From: Daphnia pulex
Taxonomy: Eukaryota; Arthropoda; Branchiopoda; Diplostraca; Daphniidae
Length of the DNA: 64,000 bases
Direction of reading: 5' to 3'
Assembly (NCBI RefSeq): GCF_021134715.1
Contig: NC_060017.1
Coordinates: 7,626,001 to 7,690,000 of the forward strand
How positions within the stretch are numbered: position 1 is the stretch's first letter; every line of letters starts with the position of its first letter. Shown one piece after another: positions 11,385 to 22,174 of this stretch. The position numbers and the translations under genes were made by a program. The notes beneath the pieces are model-generated. The model was given only the letters and a program-made list of their open reading frames with translations. It did not search any database and was not told where the DNA came from.

Positions 11385-12840
11385 CTTTGCATATAAAAAC
11401 ACAGTTAGCCTCTTTGAGTAGCTACTGTTGAAACAAGACAGATTACAATACCGGATGAAGATCTAGCCATAAAAAAGCTTTGTGGATCGAGAATCATCTC
11501 CAATCCAGTCAAAAATCTCTTTCAATAGGATTTTTTGCTCATTCCGCTCACACAAAATTTTCTTATACCCAAAAATTATTTCCAAGTTATTCTTTTTCGA
11601 AGTATTGTTGGAAAGTTGTATATGGGATCCGGATCCCGACAAATATTCACTTAGAATTAAGTGAAGAAAGTTATAAAAAAACAAGAAAATAAGAAAACAA
11701 TAACATGTTAAATCTTAGATAATATCGGCAAATTTCGTATACAAGTAAATCCATTTAGAATAAGGAACCATGCAATAAATCTATCGGTTGCAACCGCAAT
11801 TGTTTACACAACAGATATTCACACCGTTAAATTAGAGTTATTTAAAACAACTAATTGGGAAAATGAACTAATGAAAAAATGCGAATTGGGAAAAAAATCG
11901 ACAAATTTTTCTTTGAGTAAAAAATATACTCAGTGCTGGCTGTTAGAAAAAATCACACCGTAAGGAATATCTAGATAAAAATGGACTAATGCTATAAATT
12001 ATTGTACCAAAAGAAAGGGAATTCAAATGTCTACAACAATACATTTACGATAAATTTCGTTACCAGGAAATGGAAAAATGAGAATTTCTAAACAGCAGAC
12101 GCGTATTGGGACAAATAATTTAGAATTTTTTTTTCGTTATTTCACCATGTCTGAACATTAATCAACGAAAAATATCAAGGCAAATCGATTGCCGTGGAAC
12201 ATTTATGGGTTTTATTGCGCAGTTTAATCATAATTTACAAAAAGATTATTTCATCAGGGACGTTGGATAGTTTCTGTCCAGGTCCAAGAAAAATGCCACT
12301 TAAATTTTTTTTTTATTAATTTTTTTTTAAATAATTAAGCAAAAGGGCATATTGTTATTAGGATTAAACGAGAAATTGTTAAAAGAAATCTCAAAATTTC
12401 CTTAATGAACAGGAAATTTGGGCCTTGTGATGGCTGTAAGAAAAATCACGCTGTAAGGAATATCTAGAGTAAAAGTGGACTAATGCTATAAATAATTATA
12501 CGAAAAGATTAGAAATAAAAAGTTTTACAATAGTAAAAAATGTTTTCTCAATATTTTTAGTATTTTCCTCAATATTTCGTTACCAGGAAATGGAAGAAAA
12601 CTGTAAATTTTGGAACAGCAGACTCGTATATGGACAACAAAATTTCGAAATTTTTTTTTCGTTATTTCGCAATGTCTGTATAACAATCGACGCAGATTTT
12701 CAAGGCAAATCGATTGATGTGCAACATTTATGAGTTTCATTGCTTAGTTTAAGCATAATTAACAAAACATTTGTTCAGGAACGTTGGGTCGAGTCTGGCC
12801 AAGAAAATTTGTACTTCTATTTGTTTTTGTTTTTTTATTC

Positions 12841-13079
12841 CTATCGTAAAATGATATTTTTTAAGCAAAGGTTTTAGTCACTTTTGCAAAAAAATTTGAA
12901 TTTCATGTAATTATTTGTATTAGATAATGGCCTCTTTTTCTCGCCGTACCTAATGTCCAAAACTAGCCTACAATTGTTTTTATCGGAAATGATATTCGAG
13001 TCTTAATGTTTTTCATTAATCTCATAAATCTCGATTTAAAATACAAATAGGACGAAAAACAGTAAATGTTTTTTTTTAA
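12841..13079. other. Noncoding interval
   Basis: AT-rich sequence after the right arm of the inverted structure. Nothing recognisable on either strand. Confidence 0.5.
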
Positions 13080-13830
13080 ATAATGACAGCATCTAGATTC
13101 GAACGAATGACTAAGAATGGTGATTTGGTTCTCAAGCTACCACTTAACCCTCTGTTCCGCCCAAACTCAAAATGTGAGAATTCTTAAACCTTTCCATTCA
13201 ATTGAGAATTGACAGTAGAATTCATTTTTACGGCTATGTTATAAATTTGGAGCAGCCCATGGCGTTTCACGAAATAACATTCAAAACACCAGTCCTGAGA
13301 TTAAAACCAATGACCAATTAAGATATTCACATTTTTTTAAATAATTAAATCCACTCTGCCATCTGAACCTGCGTCAATTATATTGATCAATTCCAATGTA
13401 TGATTGATACCTGTGAGAAGTGGCAGGAAAATTAATTTTCATGGGTATGCTGACTGTGTTGTGAATTTGGGATAGCCATGATGCGTTTTCAAAATGATTT
13501 TGAAAATGTTATTCATGGGATTCGAACCATTAACTTTTAGAGAAAACCTGGATCACAGATCGTTACTAAAACCAGCGTGTCGACAAAGTGTAATAATTAA
13601 TTTAAGATTAGCTGATATGTGTAACATAGTTTATTAGAACAGCCATAGAATTTATTGAAGAGTGATGCTAAATGAGTTGAAAATTTGTTACCTTTGTTCG
13701 TTACCTTGACGATTTGCTGTCTCTAAGTTATGTCATGGGACTCGAACGACGAAATTTTACAACCATAAGTTCTGTATTTTCCCATGCTATCCATTAGACT
13801 AAGTTGGTTGTGAATGTTTTTGTTCAAAAT
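13080..13830 (-). repeat. Tandem tRNA-like repeats, about four degenerate units
   Basis: Read on the minus strand, units spaced about 200-235 bp apart each carry a tRNA-like 3' half with a box-B-like GTTCGAATC or GGTTCGAATCCC variant (near 13,092, 13,510 and 13,745). Upstream box-A-like stretches include TTAAGTGGTAGC (near 13,137) and TAGTCTAATGGATAGC (near 13,790). A linker with AGCC.ATGGCGTTTC-like sequence recurs at about 13,255, 13,477 and 13,645. The second unit (about 13,285) has lost its box B. Acceptor stems do not pair, so these are not functional tRNA genes. They look like an old tandem tRNA-derived SINE array. Confidence 0.5.
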
Positions 13831-13916
13831 TAATGTTTTATTTCATGGGCATTTAACACCATAGGAAATGGCAATAGCCAAAAAAGTGTCCCGAAATAGG
13901 AACAATTATATAACAC

Positions 13917-14325
13917 AGAGGTATGCATGCAATTACATCAGTTTATAGTGTAGTGAGTAGCGCACTCACGTTGACTAAAAGGTAGTTTTATTCTAGATGA
14001 ATATAAATTTTTTACTTTTAATTTCTCTAATTTAACGTTAGAACATAAAATATTAAGAAAACGCTGTGATTATGATAGCAGTTATTACAATAAAATTCTT
14101 TGACAACTTGATATAAATCACGGATTTTAAAAACTTGTATTTCCCGCAATTTTTATATTTACCAAAGTACATTCCTTCTTGACTCATAGATGGCATTGGG
14201 CAGAATTTATGCCTGTAGTTTGTGCTTCGTTCACTAGAGGGCTTTTGCTGAGTAAGAAGGCACGTCTAGGTAGGGCTGGCTGCTACTTTCTTCATTCATG
14301 CCCGAGAGAGCTGTTATGGAGGACT
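13917..14325. repeat. Dispersed duplication (partner 660-1,090)
   Basis: This is the second copy of the segment with GTAGTGAGTAGCGCACTCACG, AAAACGCTGTGATTATGATA and TGGCATTGGGCAGAATTTATG. The two copies are alike enough to align by eye along their whole length. Here the segment abuts caspase-like exon remnants at 14,335. Confidence 0.85.
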
Positions 14326-14334
14326 CGTCCAGCT

Positions 14335-14620
14335 TTTCCGTTAATGGCACTTCTTTTGAATCAAAAACAAAACAAAAACCTTAAAAAAACTCCTTTAATT
14401 GTTTTGAAGTCTCCTTTCAACATGCCATTAAATTCTTGTTTGTTTCGTTGTCCTGCAATATTAACAGATGATTTTTTTTACCTTCACGCCTTCAATCTTC
14501 CTCAGTGTTGACGGGTGATGTTATTGGTGCTTGGATCCCCCTTTCTTTTTCTAATTTGGGAAAGGAGAAGGTCTTCGGGTTTCTTGGGGGAATCGATGGT
14601 GGTAGAATTATGTAACACGT
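14335..14620 (-). pseudogene. Decayed duplicate of the caspase-like exons
   Basis: This segment matches 15,285-15,520 on the same strand: AAATTCTTGTTTGTTTCGTTGTCCTGCAAT, ATGATTTTTTTTACCTTC, GTGTTGACGG and TTTCTTTTTCTAATTTGGGA occur in both, and so does GAAGGTCTTCGGGTTTC. In the caspase frame it carries shifts and stops (a piece reads ETNKNLMAC before breaking). It stops before the region that would encode the caspase histidine. It appears to be a partial tandem duplication of the neighbouring fragment. Confidence 0.65.
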
Positions 14621-14759
14621 AATTACGGGCAGACCGCATAGGTTGCACCCGGCGTTGAGCCACTTTAACTGGCAAGAAATGTGAATTGCATTAAAAAAAA
14701 ACAAGCAGTACATAGATATCTATGTGAAATAAGTTCGAAGATACCTTTCAATAAAGGCC

Positions 14760-15055
14760 GACTTTAAAAAATTGGTTCTCTTGGAACGGCCTCCGCGCCG
14801 CAATAAAATCACGTAGTTCATAAACATTTATGTGCAAATATGTATTTGTGAATGCAGTACTATTGCAGCTGTGAAGTTTCTGGAAGATTTTTTTTTTTTT
14901 TTACTTTTGCTGCCTCTGAAATTCACTCGACCTAGAAAATCACCAGACCTAAATTGCTGGCGAAAACGAATCCAGCGGTAGATAGTAGAAATTTGAATTT
15001 AAAAAAATTGGGAAATCGTGCTCGTGCCAAACTCTTCCATATTATGGCACCCTGT
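14760..15055. other. Interval between caspase remnants
   Basis: About 14,935-15,055 (CACCAGACCTAAATTGCTGG to TATGGCACCCTG) recurs at 25,330-25,455 without the caspase exon that follows here. A 14-T tract lies at about 14,888. No coding potential was found, and no caspase p10 subunit is recognisable on the minus strand. Confidence 0.6.
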
Positions 15056-15520
15056 CTATAAAGTCTGGCATTGCTCAATTACCAGCACTTTCGGCTTATC
15101 CAAAAGGAAATCACAATCAATGAGGGACTTCCTCAGGGTTTGTATCTCTTTACTTTTATGTTCAACATCCCCAATTCTGTCGTAGCTTCCATGACTCATT
15201 ACGAAGACGAAGATGCTTTGGTACTCAGATAGGTCTTTTTTTACCAAATCATTTACTTCTTTTGTAAGCATTTCGGTTGATGGCACTTCGATTGAATCAA
15301 AAACAAATCCAAATCCTTCAAAAAACCCCTTTAATTTTTTCGAAGTCTCCTTCAAACCTACCATTAAATTCTTGTTTGTTTCGTTGTCCTGCAATAATAA
15401 TAGATGATTTTTTTTACCTTCGCGCATTCAACGTCTCAGTGTTGACGGTGATGATATTGGTGCTTGGATCCACATTTCTTTTTCTAATTTGGGAAAGCAG
15501 AAGGTCTTCGGGTTTCTTTT
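15056..15520 (-). pseudogene. Caspase-like peptidase fragment (p20 region)
   Basis: Caspases are cysteine proteases of cell death and related signalling. The minus frame at 15,056-15,427 reads NETNKNLMVGLKETSKKLKG, then FEGFGFVFDSIEVPSTEML, then SEYQSIFVFVMSHGSYDRI. MSHG supplies the catalytic-histidine motif of clan CD. The end, KPKVLVIEQCQ, aligns with the family's FFIQACRG, so the cysteine is retained but the following Arg-Gly is absent and a stop follows two codons later. No p10 part follows. Just upstream, a frame with LLLSQIRKRNVDPSTNIITV (15,428-15,520) ends near a GTAAAA donor and may be the preceding exon. Truncation and missing p10 imply an inactive remnant. Confidence 0.65.
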
Positions 15521-15537
15521 CTTACAAATGTAGGATA

Positions 15538-16116
15538 ACGATTAGAAAATCAGACAGACCACTTCAAGTAAAAATACTTTTGGTTTTTCAGCTTTTCCAT
15601 AACTAATAAACTGTAATCTCACGTTTTCTGAACTTCGTAATTAAAATCGGCGATGACAGAATAAAATAAGATACGTCGAATTTAATTTAATTAGTCGACT
15701 CAGAAAATACCAAAATTAAATTTTAAAAAAAATGGTTACTCTTCCTGACCGTTAAAGTACTTATGTTGGTAGATCCAACAGCAGAAATTTCTTTTGATTG
15801 TAGATCACAAAGTGTTTTCAACGTAATCTCTACGTATTTTTTTTTTCCTTTTTTTAAAATTATTTTTAAAATTACTTTTTTATTTTTTTTATTTTTATTT
15901 AATTTTTTTTAATTTTTTTAATTTTGTTAATTTTTTTAATTTTTTTATTTCTTATTTATTTTTTATTTTTTTTTATTTTTTTATTGTTTTTTAAATATAT
16001 TTTTTAAGGGATGCATGTCTTTTTTCGCGATTAGAAAGTCAGACAGACCACTTCAAGTAAAAATACTTTTGGTTTGCAGCTTTTCCATAACTAATAAACT
16101 ATCTCACGTTTTGTCC
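15538..16116. repeat. 88-bp direct repeats flanking a T-rich tract
   Basis: The sequence GATTAGAAAATCAGACAGAC through TTTGGTTT..CAGCTTTTCC to CTCACGTTTT at 15,538-15,630 is repeated at 16,028-16,116 with only a few changes. Between them lies unique sequence and a very T-rich tract of about 170 bp (15,836-16,005) made of T runs broken by AA, A or C. The arrangement could reflect a tandem duplication or slippage around the homopolymer-rich tract. Confidence 0.8.
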
Positions 16117-16379
16117 CCAGTATGTTAAGGTGTTGCAGCCGATTTTGATTCTGATACCTCGTTCAAAGTCTGCAACATTTCTTCCCTTCGTCGTGTAGGG
16201 GATACATATCCCGTAACATTACTAGAGTAGACAAATTTAATTGATTGGCAGTTAAATTTGTTAAATACTTAAATTCAATAATAAATTATAATATTAGGTA
16301 ATCGATGAATAAATTAAGTAAATATGTTTATGCACTTTTACTTGTAAATTGTAAAAAAAATTATCTTATTTTCTGGAAG

Positions 16380-16579
16380 TTTTCGATCGGCAGTTGTCTC
16401 GTTGTGGATGCCGCACCGACGTCATCAATTCTCTAAGCTCAACAGGTCAAAGTAGAGGATGGGAAGGCACTGCCCTGCTCACTGATGGTTCTCACGGTTC
16501 TCACATCAAATTCAGGTGCATGCAGTTCAATTTGTGTGTAAGCAACACCAACGAGAAACCTCGTTTAATTCATAATTGA
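16380..16579 (+). pseudogene. PHF12: PHF12 (Pf1) C-terminal fragment
   Basis: The frame reads CGCRTDVINSLSS, then GWEGTALLTDGS, then SHIKFRCMQFNLCVSN and ends at TGA at 16,579. This matches the conserved C-terminal end of PHF12, the Sin3/HDAC-associated PHD protein, where GWEGTALLHHGS and the following core are characteristic. Only this last exon is present. The N-terminal PHD part lies 10 kb downstream at 27 kb on the same strand, so this piece is either a processed-away fragment or the relic of a rearranged gene. No upstream FHA-domain exon was found nearby. Confidence 0.75.
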
Positions 16580-16599
16580 AAACATTTTGCGGTTCACTT

Positions 16600-16895
16600 T
16601 TTTAACCTACTCGTCCTTAAATTCTGCGATTATTTCGTTTTCCCCTTTGTTCAAATAAAATTGTCCAGCTGTGAAAAAAAAATACAAAATATCCATCTAT
16701 TAAATAACGTTTGAACATTGTGTAAACTACTCGAAAACTGGTTATCAACACTTTGGCGATACAAAATAAGCACATTTTATTTGATTCCTTATTTTTGCTT
16801 ATTTGAAGTCAACACTCCGGCAACATAGAGCATACCTAGTTTATTTAGACGGGTTTGTATAAGATTAATATCAGATATTATATCCTACATGTTTA
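16600..16895. other. Noncoding interval
   Basis: AT-rich. Nothing supported on either strand. Confidence 0.5.
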
Positions 16896-17330
16896 TATGG
16901 CGACAACAGAAGAGACTTAGGAGAGGAAGAGTCACAACCGAGATGATGCTTAATAAGGTATTGTTCGTTTAGGTTATATCTGAGCTTTGCTTCGTCTGCT
17001 GCAATGTTAGCGACAATAAAGGCAAAATTCACAGCCACAACTGTATGATGTGAATCCAACAAAATAATCAACCCATGACAAAAGCTTGATCTGATCAAAT
17101 GTATCTATCGCAGCATGGTCCATTATCGACAAGGCCACTTCATTGTGGTCTAAGAGAGTGACGAGCTGAGAACCAACTCCGGCGTCGACCACTACTTGAA
17201 TTCTTTTGTTTGTGCCATTAGTGAGGAAAAACAGACCCATGCAAGCGGAGGCTTAGCAGAGGCGTAGCGTTGCCTCCTCATTGTGGTCAAGCAACGCAAC
17301 GAACCGAAGGACTACTCCGGTCAACAAATT
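16895..17330 (-). pseudogene. Importin-alpha ARM-repeat fragment
   Basis: The minus strand shows three consecutive ARM pieces: LRFVALLDHNEEATLRLC (17,325-17,260), FLTNGTNKRIQVVVDAG followed by LVTLLDHNEVA (17,235-17,150), and IILLDSHHTVVAVNFAFIVA followed by NIAADEAKLR (17,080-16,960). These equal the importin-alpha ARM pattern VVDAGVVPRLVxLL..HN. The pieces are split by a stop (about 17,257) and by frame changes, so this is a pseudogene. It is closer in wording to the 5.3-kb fragment than a random ARM protein would be, supporting a local family of copies. Confidence 0.75.
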
Positions 17331-18970
17331 TTTTAGTTACTTAAAAAAAACAGATGGAATACTAATTTCCAGTCTATGTTGTCTATGGTCATTGATCACT
17401 GAATGTCATTTTTGTAATTACTTTAGAATTACATGGAAGATATAAACTTACTAGTAAGAGTCGAGGAGAAAATTGGAAATATGCAATATAATACCAAAGG
17501 AAATAATAAGTTTGGAACAGAATTCGTTTCTGATTGTTTTGGGTAAAGTTGTGTTGACTTGCTCTATTCTTTTAGATTTGGAGGGATAAGGCCGTTGGGG
17601 GGGATGACGAGGAACGTCGCGCTACCAAAACTAAACCCGTGTGTGAAAAAAAGTGGTTCAAGCCGAAAGAAAGATAAAACTATTGTCGTATACTAAATCC
17701 GATAAGATTTCTCATCCGATTTCCTCCCATCTTGATATGGTTGATACATTTTTATAGAACTTCTAGGTCAAAGAGTTTCTTAGACGTATAATCAACACCA
17801 CCAAATAGCCAAAATGGATAAACAGAGATAAATTGGTTCTACCTTTATGCATGGGGAATAAGGCGAGGCATCCACAAGTGCTCCACCCGCAGAAAAGTTG
17901 AATCCACCGGGAGTGGTTAGTTATTTTGGAGGAGATATGGTGGGTATCAAGTTAATCAGGGGAAAGAATCTTTTAGTCCTGTAAGTTGTATATAGGAAGG
18001 TATTCACGTTTTTTTATGTTGGTTTTTGTAGAGAACTTAATTTTAAAAGATGAAGTCCACTATTTATTGTTTTTAAAAAGGAACGGGTTCACTGTAATGT
18101 AAGAGGATAATGCAGTGGAGGGTGTTCAGTGTTTTTTGTACGGCAGGCCAGCAGGTTGCATTTTTGAAGTTGGTTATGAATTTGAAGGAAGTTCTGGAAT
18201 TATTTGTTCTTTGCAGAAATGCGTGTTCATCAAATTTGAGGATTTTTCGGAAAGTTTAATTAAGAGATTTACTATTGCGGAAATTAGTGAGCATTCTCCT
18301 AGCTTGGCGCTTGAAAGTGTATGTAGTGAATAAATTCGTCGGATTCGAAGTGATTGTGAGTAAAGGATCGCATTAATGGGTTGTCGTAGATGTGTGGAAG
18401 CTTGGTGTAAGTAAGCTTACTTTATAGTATGGTTCAAAAAGGATGGTGTTTTTAGAAGTGATGGAAACCGTGTATCGAAGAAATTTTGAGATTTTGATGG
18501 TGTGCTTACTTCCTAACGGATATTACTCTCACTAATGAGAAGGATAATTTCTTTTGGGTCAGAAACTATGAAAAAAGATCATCAATGAAACGTAAGAAGA
18601 GAATCAGTGATTATGGTATATTATCAATAAGTTGGTTTCTGGTGTAGTACACATAGCAGTAAAATATAGTGAGATACATGCTATCATAGCCGTACCCTTG
18701 AATTCATAATAACATGTTTTGTTTCAAAGCTTATTATGGAGTTAGTAAGTACAAGAGTAAGAATTTCAGAAAAATGAGTACTACTTCTTTTAGTAAAGAA
18801 AAGTTATCCACTAAATCTGGTGGAAACTTCAATTCAAGTTTTCACGGGAAAGTAGGATGGAGGCTAATTACGTCGGCCATATAACCTGTAAAGAATACTG
18901 CACTAAGGGTACGGATGGTAGTTGTGGTAGTTGTTGAACAACATTACGAGTGTCTTTAGGGACGAGTTTG
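17331..18970. other. Noncoding interval
   Basis: A 72-codon plus ORF at 18,115 has no recognisable motif. I see no RNA gene. The 3' part may be decayed retroelement sequence continuing from the next feature on the minus strand, but stops are frequent. Confidence 0.4.
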
Positions 18971-18979
18971 AGTAACGGC

Positions 18980-19790
18980 TTTTTAATTCTGTTATTTATT
19001 TATTCAAAAGGTAAGTAATGGCTTCGTTGGGTATACCAGGAAAGTTCTTACTTGTTCCTTCCATGTTTTTATGGATTTTTGGTAAAAAAAGGAAATTAGA
19101 GCCAGTAAGGGGACGGTCGCAGATGGCTTCGTCTTCAGTGGGGGTTATGAGGTGGAGGGACGAATAAATTTCCAGAGGTAGCACACTTTTTTTGCTTTAG
19201 TGAATTCCTTTTGAGAGAGTTCTTTATACTTATATTGATCAGATAACTGTTTGTTGGCTTTATCATAATCTTTAAAATTCCATATAACAGTGTAACAGCC
19301 TATATCAGCAGCCTTTAAGATATAGAATTGTGCTTAGTGCTAGTTTCTCCGTTTCAGAAATTATTTTATCATGGAACAGATAAAATGGGACAGTATCAGG
19401 ATTGTAGAGTTGGGATAGAGATTGGATGATTCTTTCATCATGAATCCATGATAATTGGTGTTTGACGGTTCAAGTACTTTTAATGAAGGGTGAAAGCCAT
19501 TATCTCTGGTAATGGTAAAGTTTGGAATTAAAGAAAATATTGGTGTGCTATTTTTTTTAAATAAGGCGTGTGACAGCTTCTGAAATTAAGCTAAAACTGA
19601 GTTGGAAAGTTTGATGAAGATCTTTGGTTTGTAAGTCAAAGAAACGGATGTACCTAATTTGCTTCATGAGAAAACCAAGGTATAGTCCCTTGGTTATCCG
19701 ACGGCGATTGCAAAGGAAGGTTGAATCTATGTACGTATTTGTTGTTGGGGGATTTGTTTAGGCATTAGGAGTTTAAATAGGAGAGAAGAC
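18980..19790 (-). mobile_element. Decayed retroelement, possibly Penelope-like
   Basis: The minus strand has a short open frame with SNFLFLPKIHKNMEG (about 19,100-19,050). LPKIHK is a motif often seen in Penelope-like reverse transcriptases. Further upstream on the same strand, IQPSFAIAVG and SLTYKPKIFIKLSNSVLA (about 19,740-19,580) fall in decayed frames. The latter part recurs at 21,870-22,080 (MTYKPMILNFSNSVLA). No catalytic YxDD or GIY-YIG motif was found, so the class assignment is weak. Confidence 0.3.
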
Positions 19791-21870
19791 ACAATGCCAA
19801 TGATGCCATAAGTTGACAGTGGTTTTGAAAAGTTTTTGGACACATAGCAAATTCCCAGCAAGCACAAAATATACAGCGATGTAAAACTTTATTCACAGTT
19901 AAAAATTTCAAATAAAAAATTTAAGGAGAACGATTAATTGAAGGAGAAAGGATGAGCGAATCGGAGAACGAGCTGAGAAGGAGAGAGAGAAGTATTTGAG
20001 AACAATCCCAAGCTAGTGGGGATCGAGGTTTATGTTGGAAAAATGATGCGGTCCAAGTAAATTAACAATCTGCAAACGAAAAAACAACAAAGAATACTTG
20101 AGTTGTACTTATTTTCAACTTAGAAAACAAGTTTTGATCTTATCCAGTGATCAGTGCAGAGTTCTAAATACCCACAACATAGGTACTTACAGAGTTTAAG
20201 TACCTTAATCTCAATACTCTGTTTTTGGACGGGACCAGGGAAGAACCCAGAAGGGGCCAATCACTACTGGGAAAACTAAAGTAAATTCATAAAAGATGAG
20301 TTTTTAACTGATGACTGAACGCTTGCAGGCTAACATAGCCCAATAATCATTTCAAGCATTTATTAAAATAGCAAACCAGGGATACATTAATACCTATACG
20401 TGCTGGTCAAATGAGGCAGACCAGCTACCTCATATCCCAAAACGTTACAGTACGAGCGTTTCTTGTTATTGCAACAATAACAAGGAAATTAAGCTAAGGC
20501 AAGGAACACTAGGGATCAATTGCTAGCACAAAGTCTCCTTCTCAAGTCCCTTTTCTAAGTTACATAAAAACATTTATTGAAACAGCAAAATATTGATGAT
20601 CGATAGTTCTAATATGATACATTTATTAATAATATTGATATGGTAAGTAATTTAAACAAATCGTAGTTATGTCTTAAGGACTCATTACCCAGTTTAGAAA
20701 CGGGCCTAACGGTGGAAAATAAATTTCTCGTTTAATCCTGTATCACAAGTATCAATCCAAGTATCACAAGATGCCCTTTCGCTAAATTTTCAAAAAATAT
20801 TCATCAATTTCAAAGAAATATAAGTGGATATTTTCTCGAAATTGGCCAGACTCGATCCACGTCACTGAAATAATGTTTGGTTAATAATGCTTAAACTAAG
20901 CAATAAAACCCATAAATAATAGACATCAATTGATTTGCTTTGAAATTCTTCATCGATTGATATACAGTTATTGTGAAATAACGAAAAAATATTTGTTTTT
21001 CAAAATTTATTCAAAAACGCGTCTGCTGTTCCAAAATTCGCAGTTTTCTTTCATAAACCTGGTAACGAAATATTTCAAAAAATACTCAAAATATTGAGAA
21101 AACCTTTTTTAATAATGTATAACTTTTTATTCCCTATCTTTTGGTATAATTATTTATAGCATTAGTCCACTTTTACTCTAGATATTCTTAACGGCGTGTT
21201 TTTATCTTTCATCTAGCACAGTGTCCAAATTTCTTGTCCGTAAGGCAAATTTTGAGATTTGTTACAATTTCTCGTTTAATCCTAAGTATAACAAGATGCC
21301 CTTTCGCTAAATTATAAAAATCATCAATTTCAAACAAATAGAAGTTGCAATTGTATTGGATCTGGCCAGATTCGATCCAATGTCACTGAAATAATAATTG
21401 GTTATTAATGCTTAAACTAAGCAATAAAATCCATAAATAATGCATATCTATGGATTTGATTTAAAATTCTTCGTCAATTGATAAACAATTATTGTGAAAT
21501 AACGAAAAAATAATTGTTTTCCAAAATTTGTTCAAAAACATGTCTGCTGTTCCAAAATTCGCAGTTTTCTTTCATTTCCTGGTAACGAAAAATTAAAAAA
21601 AAACTCAAAATATTGAGAAATCGTTATGTTATATTGTATTACTTTATATTCCCTATCTTTTGGTATAATTATTTTTAGCATTAGTTCTTTTTTACTCTAG
21701 ATATTCTTTACGGCGTGATTTTATCTTACAGCTAGCATAGGGTTCAAATTTCTTGTCCCTAAGAGAAATTGTGAGATTTGTAACGATTTCTCGCTAAATC
21801 CTTAGTATTACAAGATGCCTTTTCGCTCAATTATTAAAAAATTTTGATCCATTTCAAACAAATGGCGTGA
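19787..21870 (+). repeat. Second copy of the 6-kb element's left part with two ~525-bp units
   Basis: Bases 19,787-20,715 match 5,912-6,840, and 20,715-21,865 match the following tandem units; anchors TTATAGCATTAGTCCAC and TTTTTAGCATTAGTTC lie at about 21,155 and 21,675. Only two unit junctions are present versus five in the first copy, and no inverted arm follows. The copy ends at 21,870, where the retroelement-like segment of 19,565-19,700 resumes as a second copy, so this element is bracketed by related sequence. Confidence 0.85.
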
Positions 21871-22085
21871 CAAAAGGCGTGTGACAGCTTCTGAAATTAA
21901 GCTAAAACTGAGTTGGAAAAATTTAAGATCATTGGTTTGTAAGTCATAGAAACTGATGTAACGAAGTTGCGGCATAGGAGTTGCTGTTTAGTAAAGTCCC
22001 TTGGGCTTGTTGTTACCCGACGGCTATTGGTTGTTGGGGGATTTGTTGAGGCATCAGGAGTTGAAAAGGGAGTTTTCATCTGATT
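21870..22085 (-). repeat. Second copy of the retroelement-like segment at 19,565-19,790
   Basis: AGGCGTGTGACAGCTTCTGA and AAGCTAAAACTGAGTTGGAA occur at both 19,565 and 21,873. The match continues with the minus-strand peptide TYKPMILNFSNSVLA and extends to the GTTGTTGGGGGATTTGTT block at about 19,740 and 22,030. The pair brackets the 19.8-21.87-kb element in direct orientation. Confidence 0.8.
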
Positions 22086-22174
22086 GCGGATTTATTTATT
22101 GGAAAATTGTTTTTAATTCATGGTTAAATTAGGTAATGTTAGGGTACGTCGTCCATTATTAGGGGATGTGAGAC

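Larger units (their letters stand above)
8900..12840. mobile_element. Large inverted-repeat (foldback-like) structure built on the ~525-bp repeat
   Basis: Sequence from about 8,900 to 10,120 reappears in reverse complement from about 12,840 down to 11,385. The inner ends match almost perfectly over about 45 bp: left 10,075-10,120 contains TCAAAGAGGCTAACTGTGTT, and right 11,385-11,430 contains its reverse complement. Further pairs are GGTTGCAACC..ATAGATTTATT (9,690 versus 11,795) and the ACGGCGTG block (9,372 versus 11,960 and 12,450). The unpaired centre is 10,121-11,384. Long terminal inverted repeats containing internal tandem units around a loop are typical of Foldback/Galileo-type DNA transposons. 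No transposase is visible, so this would be a non-autonomous copy. Classification is inference. Confidence 0.65.

Noticed and set aside
15836-16005. Poly(A) tail of a minus-strand retroposed gene
   Set aside because: The tract is T-rich but heavily interrupted, and no retroposed coding sequence adjoins it; it is better described as low-complexity DNA.
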